Below the pieces are notes generated by a model, which saw nothing but the letters and a program-made list of their open reading frames with translations, was not told the origin of the DNA and did no database searches. A stretch of 40,361 nt of DNA from an uncultured Clostridium sp. Its GTDB lineage: Bacteria > Bacillota > Clostridia > TANB77 > CAG-508. Location: the NCBI GenBank assembly GCA_948471035.1, contig CAOKRC010000013.1, positions 1-40,361 of the forward strand, given 5' to 3'. Positions within the stretch are counted from its first letter, which is position 1, and every line of letters starts with the position of its first letter. The position numbers and the translations under genes were made by a program. Positions 36,157-40,361 of the stretch are shown piece after piece.

Positions 36157-36424
36157 ATGCCTATTATATCTCAATTTTATGGTATTGTAATAAAGATGTT
36201 CTATAACGATAAAGAAAAACATCATATTGCACATATTCATACGCAATATTGTGAATTTAATGGTGTATTTGATTTGAATGGTAATTTGATTAAACGGTTC
36301 AATGCCAATAAAACAAAGAAAATTAATAGAGGCATGGATTGAAATACACAATGAAGAGTTAATAAGATTATGGGAATTAACACAAAGTGAAGGTGTACAT
36401 TTTTATATAGAACCTTTAAAATAA
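36157..36424 (+). CDS. DUF4160 protein, read through a CGG +1 shift
   Basis: The first 46 codons (MPIISQFYGIVIKMFYNDKE, HHIAHIHTQYCEFNGVFDLN, GNLIK) match the DUF4160 N-terminus, including the HxxHxH-like AHIH. CGG at 36295 follows. In frame, 15 more codons lead to a stop. One base on, the frame reads GSMPIKQRKLIEAWIEIHNE and ELIRLWELTQSEG to IEPLK at 36424, exactly the family's C-terminal half. The product is 88 aa. GGAGGTG precedes the ATG. DUF4160 genes usually precede a DUF2442 gene, as here. Such pairs look like toxin-antitoxin modules, but their activity is unproven. Confidence 0.88.
36295..36298 (+). other. CGG +1 frameshift site in the DUF4160 gene (CGGT)
   Basis: ATT AAA CGG TTC AAT becomes AAA (C) GGT TCA ATG, giving the family-typical G-x-(M/L)P turn before the C-terminal helix. 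Confidence 0.88.
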
Positions 36425-36442
36425 TGTTATGGGGGGATTAAA

Positions 36443-36706
36443 ATGGTTGAAAAATTAGAACCAATAGCAAAAGACGTTTGGGCTATCGAAGATTATAAAA
36501 TATATATAAAATTTAATAATGGAGAAGAAAAGATTTATGATATGAAACCATTGTTAAATCATAAATTTTATCAAGGATTAAAGGATAAAGAAAGATTTAA
36601 AAAAGTAAGAGCTGATGGTATAAGTATTGAATGGGAAACAGGGGAAGATGTTGCACCAGAAAATTTATATTATGATAGTGTATCAGTAAATAAAAAAGAT
36701 AGCTAA
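36443..36706 (+). CDS. DUF2442 protein
   Basis: The protein is 87 aa. Motifs typical of DUF2442 are VWAIEDYKIYIKFNNGEEKI, DMKPLLN, FKKVRADGISIEWETGEDVA and PENLYYDSV. It is a small DNA-binding-like or partner protein usually encoded right after DUF4160, as here with 18 bp between. GGGGGG precedes the ATG. The stop lies in the loop of a terminator. Confidence 0.85.
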   Translation: MVEKLEPIAKDVWAIEDYKIYIKFNNGEEKIYDMKPLLNHKFYQGLKDKERFKKVRADGISIEWETGEDVAPENLYYDSVSVNKKDS

Positions 36707-36719
36707 GCTATCTTTTTTA
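36692..36719 (+). terminator. Terminator after DUF2442
   Basis: AAAAAAGATAGC-TAA-GCTATCTTTTTT, with the DUF2442 stop codon as the loop. Confidence 0.85.
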
Positions 36720-36744
36720 TTTACTATGAAAGTTCTTCGAATTA

Positions 36745-38462
36745 TTATTCAAAATTATTAGGTTTAACAGTTACAGAATCATAGTTTGTATATATTACCA
36801 TACCTGGTTTTGCATTTGTCGGTTTTTTTACATATCTTACAAATGTGTAATCTACTGTAACATTTGAAGAGGTAGAAGCCTTACTATGAAATGCCGCAAG
36901 ACTAGAACATTTATTTATTAATTCTTGTGATACTTCATCTCCATTTGTTTTAAGTATTACATGGCTTCCGTGAATGCTTTTAGTATGAAACCACATATCA
37001 TTATTATGTGCAAACTTCAAAGTTAAGTAATCATTTTGTTTATTATTTTTTCCAACATAAACAGTATAACCATCTATAACAAATATTAATGGAGAAAATT
37101 CTTCTTCTTGTTTTTTCTTTTTATTTTTAGTAGATTTTTTAACTGATTTATCCTTTAATGTATCTTTAAAAATTACATTTTCAGTTATTTCTTCATATAT
37201 TAAATGAACATCATTTATTGTTTTAGCACTATCTAATTCATAAATTATGCTTTCTATATAATCTATTTCTTTTGCAGTATCCTTTTTTTGTTCTCCAACT
37301 ATCTGTAAAGCATTTTTTAATTTGTTATACTTTTTGAAATATTTTTTTGCATTATAAGCAGGAGAGATAGTCTTATCTAATGGAATAGATATCTTTTTGT
37401 TGTTGTCATAGTAATTTTCTAATTCAATTTTATCTATGTTTTTACTATTATCAATTTTATATAAGTTAGCAGTGATTAATTCACCATATAATTTATAAGT
37501 ATCCATACTATTACATTCTTCTAGCTTTTTGTTTATGTTATTAAGACGTTTAGTATATTTTTTTAGTTCTGCTAATATAAGTTTTAATATATTATTTCTA
37601 TAATTTTTAAATTCTTCACTTGTTTCTTTGTTAGAATAAAAATCATCTAAAAAGAAATTAACTGAAAGTGGGGGATAAGTGTCAGTAACATCTATTACAT
37701 AATCAGTTTTAGATGAAATTTCATAAGGTATACAAGCAAGAGTTTCAGTATTAATTGTATTTTTTAATGTATTATATACTTTTTCTAAGTCATCTTTTGT
37801 TATATTACTTGAAAGGTTTAATTTTTTGGACAAATATTGTAAATGATTTTTGCTTATACCTGTAAAAGTATTTGAAATTGTATTTATATAATTTGAAGAG
37901 TCTCTATTAACAGAATTATAGAATTCTTCAAATGAATTTATATCTAAAAAGCTAATTTTATCACTTATAGGTAAAGTATATTCATGTGCAGGTAGAATAT
38001 CTCTATTTGAATTTGAAAGAGTATCTAAATGACGAATACTATCTATTATAATATTATTTTCATTTACTAATATAATATTTCCATGTTTTCCCATAAGCTC
38101 AATTATTAACTTCTTTGTAACAAAATCGTTTAATTCGTTAAAACCTTCAAGTTCAATAGTTATAATTCTTTCTAAATCATAATTTGATATAGATTTTATT
38201 TTCATTCCTATTAAATGCTTTCTAAGTAACATACAAAAATTAAGTGCATTAAGGGGATTTGGTTTTGAGGTAGTTGTTAAATGCATACGATAATTTGAAG
38301 CGTCAATATTAATTAGTAAACAAAAGTTTTTTCCGCCTAGTATAAATGCCTAATAAAATTTCATTTTTATTAGGCTCAAATATTTTATTTATTTTAGCAC
38401 CAGTTAGAAAAGAGTTTAATTCTTTAACTACTTGTCTTGTAACTATTCCGCGAAAATGCCAT
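36745..38462 (-). CDS. rqcH: NFACT protein (RqcH/Rqc2-like, fibronectin-binding family), read through two CGG +1 shifts
   Basis: The true start is at 38462 (AAGGAG upstream): MAFS, then CGG, then one base on GIVTRQVVKELNSFLTGAKI to EILLGIYTR. A second CGG follows, and one base on GKNFCLLINIDASNYRMHLT and the long third frame to 36745. The total is 571 aa, the normal NFACT length. The joined N-terminus matches the family opening MAFDGIVTRAVV and the HLT...NPLNALNFCMLLRKHL motif. NFACT-N, a coiled coil, and the NFACT-R domain (NNDMWFHTKSIHGSHVILKT) are present. RqcH binds stalled 50S-peptidyl-tRNA complexes and adds alanine tails. It is striking that a stalled-ribosome rescue factor itself needs two stall-prone sites. 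Some relatives are called fibronectin-binding proteins. Confidence 0.92.
38332..38335 (-). other. Second CGG +1 frameshift site in the NFACT gene (CGGA)
   Basis: On the minus strand ACT AGG CGG AAA AAA becomes AGG (C) GGA AAA AAC, joining LLGIYTR to GKNFCLL. It lies 38 codons after the first site. An 11-bp inverted repeat (38348-38358 with 38365-38375) ends 12 bases before it in the mRNA. Confidence 0.9.
38447..38450 (-). other. First CGG +1 frameshift site in the NFACT gene (CGGA)
   Basis: On the minus strand ATG GCA TTT TCG CGG AAT becomes TCG (C) GGA ATA. It is codon 5 of the gene, only 12 bases after the start codon, and restores the conserved glycine of MAF-x-GIV. Confidence 0.9.
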
Positions 38463-38524
38463 AAAAGTCACTCCTTATTTGTTAATTTGCTCCATCTTGC
38501 GTTATGTAGGGCGTTTTCATTTTT

Positions 38525-38566
38525 CATATACTAGAAAAGCACACATAACTGTATCGCTAGTATATG
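38525..38566. repeat. Inverted repeat between the thioesterase and NFACT genes
   Basis: CATATACTAG (38525-38534) and CTAGTATATG (38557-38566) form a perfect 10-bp stem with a 22-nt loop. There is no T run on either strand. It could be an operator or a processing site ahead of the NFACT gene. Confidence 0.5.
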
Positions 38567-38600
38567 TTGTAAAACCATTATGTAGTAATAATTCTTGCTA

Positions 38601-39326
38601 TTAGGCAAGTTTTACTATACAATGTACTAATTTTTCATCCTCAGTTTTCATTACAATATAATGAGAATCATCTACTTTTGAATAAAAACATTTTATAGTT
38701 TCTCCAAGTTTTGTTTCTTTTTTATACATAATTTCAAATGAATTACAATCGATATTATCATAAACTTCTTCTGGTAGAACTTCATATGCAATATCCATAT
38801 ATGTAATATTGTGAACATGACGATTTATATCAATATCTTTTCTTTGTACAACATAATTAGAAATAGAAGAAACCTCATCAGGTATTATGATTTTATTTGG
38901 TTCTGGTTCATCGCCAAATACTTTTTTAGTTTCTATTTCATATGGAGCAATAACCTCATCAGGAATTTTTATTAAACTCATATTATTTGCATCTAACAAA
39001 GACCATTTTGAAGTTGCGATTGCAACTAATTCATTACTTTCGTTGTATACTTCAAAATCGCGATAGGTATAGAATTTTACACAATCTCTACCCCAAGTTT
39101 TAATAGAAATAGTCTCTCCATATAAAGGACGAGAAAATATTTTTACTTTCCAATTTAATAAAACCCAAGTAACCCCAGTTTCTTCAATGTTATTAAGACC
39201 ATAGCCAGCAATGTTTGAATGTTTACCTGCAACATCTTCTAAAAAAACAAGTAAAGCTTTGTCTGTTAATTTATTACTTTTACCAACATCACGAAAACCA
39301 ATTTCAAATTTGCGTTCTACTATCAT
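38601..39326 (-). CDS. Acyl-ACP thioesterase (FatA/FatB-like)
   Basis: The protein is 241 aa with two tandem hotdog domains: the first has VTWVLLNWKVKIFSRPLYGE, the second RKDIDINRHVHNITYMDIAY with the Asp/Asn/His catalytic set. It hydrolyses acyl-ACP in fatty acid metabolism. GGGAG precedes the ATG. It reads away from tRNA-Thr. Confidence 0.88.
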   Translation of the reverse strand: MIVERKFEIGFRDVGKSNKLTDKALLVFLEDVAGKHSNIAGYGLNNIEETGVTWVLLNWKVKIFSRPLYGETISIKTWGRDCVKFYTYRDFEVYNESNELVAIATSKWSLLDANNMSLIKIPDEVIAPYEIETKKVFGDEPEPNKIIIPDEVSSISNYVVQRKDIDINRHVHNITYMDIAYEVLPEEVYDNIDCNSFEIMYKKETKLGETIKCFYSKVDDSHYIVMKTEDEKLVHCIVKLA

Positions 39327-39362
39327 CTATATCAACTCCCATAAAAAAATCGCCAATCAATA

Positions 39363-39391
39363 TTGACAAAAGCTATTGTAACACATATAAT
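39363..39391 (+). promoter_or_regulatory. Promoter of tRNA-Thr
   Basis: TTGACA (39363-39368), 17-bp spacer, TATAAT (39386-39391), 18 bp before the tRNA. Confidence 0.85.
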
Positions 39392-39409
39392 AAAATTTGT
39401 AAATAATTT

Positions 39410-39485
39410 GCTACTATAGCTCAGTCGGTAGAGTGCTACCTTGGTAAGGTAGAGGTCACGGGTTCGATTCCCGTTAGTAGCTCCA
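39410..39485 (+). tRNA. tRNA-Thr (anticodon GGU)
   Basis: GCTACTA pairs with TAGTAGC. The anticodon arm is CTACC-TTGGTAA-GGTAG with anticodon GGT. The CCA is encoded. Mobile-element debris follows it, so its 3' end may be an integration target. Confidence 0.95.
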
Positions 39486-39529
39486 ACGACGTATCTGTTT
39501 GAACTTTTTATAGAATAGAGAAATACAAA

Positions 39530-39561
39530 AATCAATCAGTAAAATCTGGTTGATTTTTTTG
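39530..39561 (+). terminator. Terminator after tRNA-Thr
   Basis: AATCAATCAG pairs with CTGGTTGATT, followed by a run of T. Confidence 0.75.
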
Positions 39562-39649
39562 TTGTCTAGAAACAATATTAAAAGGATGGTGTTTGAAATG
39601 AAGATAATTAAGTAAGAACTAGAATTTGAAGAATGTCTAAAATAACGAC

Positions 39650-39936
39650 TTGAATTTATATGTGAGTTTTCAAAAGTTACAAACTGAAAAAGAGAAAATG
39701 AAACAAGAATTGCAGAAATTCAAAGGATTTTGGCAAAGTATTATGAGCCACTTCACAAAAGAATTTGTTATGATAAAGATAATAATTATAAAATTGTTAG
39801 TGATGACTTATATCAAAGTAGAATATTGGATTATAACGATAATGAAATCGCTAATAATATTTATAGAAGAGTAACTATACCAGATGAAAACAAGCAAATC
39901 AAGAATAAAAAGAAAGATAATGATACAAGATTCTAA
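39650..39936 (+). pseudogene. MobV/Pre relaxase C-terminal remnant, second copy
   Basis: The first frame gives SFQKLQTEKEKMKQELQKFK and GFWQSIMSHFT. After a one-base deletion near 39758 the other frame continues KRICYDKDNNYKIVSDDLYQ to VTIPDENKQIKNKKKDNDTR. This parallels the end of the remnant at 1552-2202 closely. No CGG is at the break, so it is ordinary decay. It marks a second element, downstream of tRNA-Thr. Confidence 0.75.
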
Positions 39937-39949
39937 AGGAGGAAAAGTT

Positions 39950-40261
39950 ATGGAAGAAAATAAAGTTGAAAATGTAATAAATATAATTAAAGGTATGGAT
40001 ATAAAAGACAAATTAAGATTAGGTATATGCTTAACTACAAGTGATTGGGCGAATATTTTATATAATAAAACTGAAATGTATGAGAAATTTGATATTATGC
40101 TAAAAGAAGTTGATGAAGAATATAGAACTACTTTAATAAATTTTGGACAGAGCAAATATTTTATTATAAATTTTACTATGGCTAAAATAATGGAAATGGA
40201 AAATACAGATAGAAATAAGATTGCATTGTATTTATTTAATAGTATCAAACACAAAAGATAG
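39950..40261 (+). CDS. Unrecognised 103-aa mobile-element protein
   Basis: I do not recognise it. It is a small helical, acidic/basic mixed protein (VENVINIIKGMDIKDKLRLG, TTSDWANILYNKTEMYEKFD) without membrane segments. AAAGGAGG lies 8 bp before the ATG at 39950, in the position that tnpV has in the left element, so it is probably accessory cargo of the same type of element. The last 100 bases of the window hold nothing I can assign. Confidence 0.55.
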   Translation: MEENKVENVINIIKGMDIKDKLRLGICLTTSDWANILYNKTEMYEKFDIMLKEVDEEYRTTLINFGQSKYFIINFTMAKIMEMENTDRNKIALYLFNSIKHKR

Positions 40262-40361
40262 TAAATATGCGAATTTTAGTTGAATTTTATGTAAAAATAT
40301 GCTATGAACCTGAATCCGTGAATTATATGGACTGACACATTTTCATATAAATTAAAAACAG

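Noticed and set aside
38348-38375. Terminator in front of the NFACT gene
   Set aside because: The 11-bp inverted repeat GCCTAATAAAA/TTTTATTAGGC lies inside the NFACT coding region once the two shifts are recognised. It may form an mRNA stem between the two sites, but does not need to terminate transcription.

Overview
The window is very AT-rich (about 70% by eye) and densely coded. It looks like a low-GC Firmicute, most likely an uncultured gut-type member of Clostridia. Supporting signs are a reverse rubrerythrin, a SufBC-type iron-sulfur system, a valine T-box, MobV/TnpV-type mobile genes, a clostridial DUF5665 protein, and promoters of the form TTGACA-17-TATAAT/TAAAAT.

Layout. 1-4460 is accessory DNA: the C-terminal part of a large serine recombinase, a decayed MobV relaxase with a candidate oriT, tnpV, an unrecognised coiled-coil gene on the minus strand, and an ISL3-type remnant. 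4478-6803 holds a DtxR/MntR-like regulator with sufC and a short sufB/D gene. 7086-11714 holds DUF5665 (plus), then on the minus strand tsaE, tsaB, rimI and a Lon-like protease. 11944-12232 carries tRNA-Gly(UCC), a CAU tRNA and tRNA-Tyr. 12366-15989 holds a deleted DinD-like remnant, a Cof-type HAD phosphatase, uridine kinase, a PflA-like radical SAM protein and a LysM lipoprotein. 16115-24226 holds tyrS, a zinc-ribbon protein, reverse rubrerythrin, cytidylate kinase-like, murD, a CBS pair protein and an AI-2E-type permease. 24297-29285 holds an M23/polysaccharide-deacetylase fusion, a broken MNT-HEPN module, recG and a small membrane protein. 29335-35227 holds a valine T-box, valS, pgsA and ligA. 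35257-39326 holds a monofunctional transglycosylase, a DUF4160-DUF2442 pair, an NFACT/RqcH protein and an acyl-ACP thioesterase. 39410-40361 holds tRNA-Thr followed by a second mobile-element remnant.

Main discovery. Ten genes here look frameshifted, and all eleven breaks are the same event. An in-frame CGG codon is followed by A or T, and the family-conserved protein resumes exactly one base downstream, so the four bases CGGA or CGGT supply one glycine (GGA or GGT). The genes are sufB/D, the Lon-like protease, tsaB, the dinD remnant, the HAD phosphatase, udk, recG, pgsA, DUF4160 and NFACT (twice). By my manual scan of both strands, no host-like gene in the window uses CGG as an ordinary sense codon, although CGG is common out of frame (roughly 40 cases on sense strands). 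The one exception is the probably acquired gene at 2834-3898. The simplest reading is that CGG is an unassigned or starved codon in this organism, and that the ribosome moves +1 onto a glycine codon, or uses a four-base CGGN glycine decoder. To my knowledge such genome-scale use has not been described in bacteria. Systematic sequencing error, slippery sequences and simple codon reassignment all fit worse.

CDS coordinates below span both frames where a CGG shift is present.
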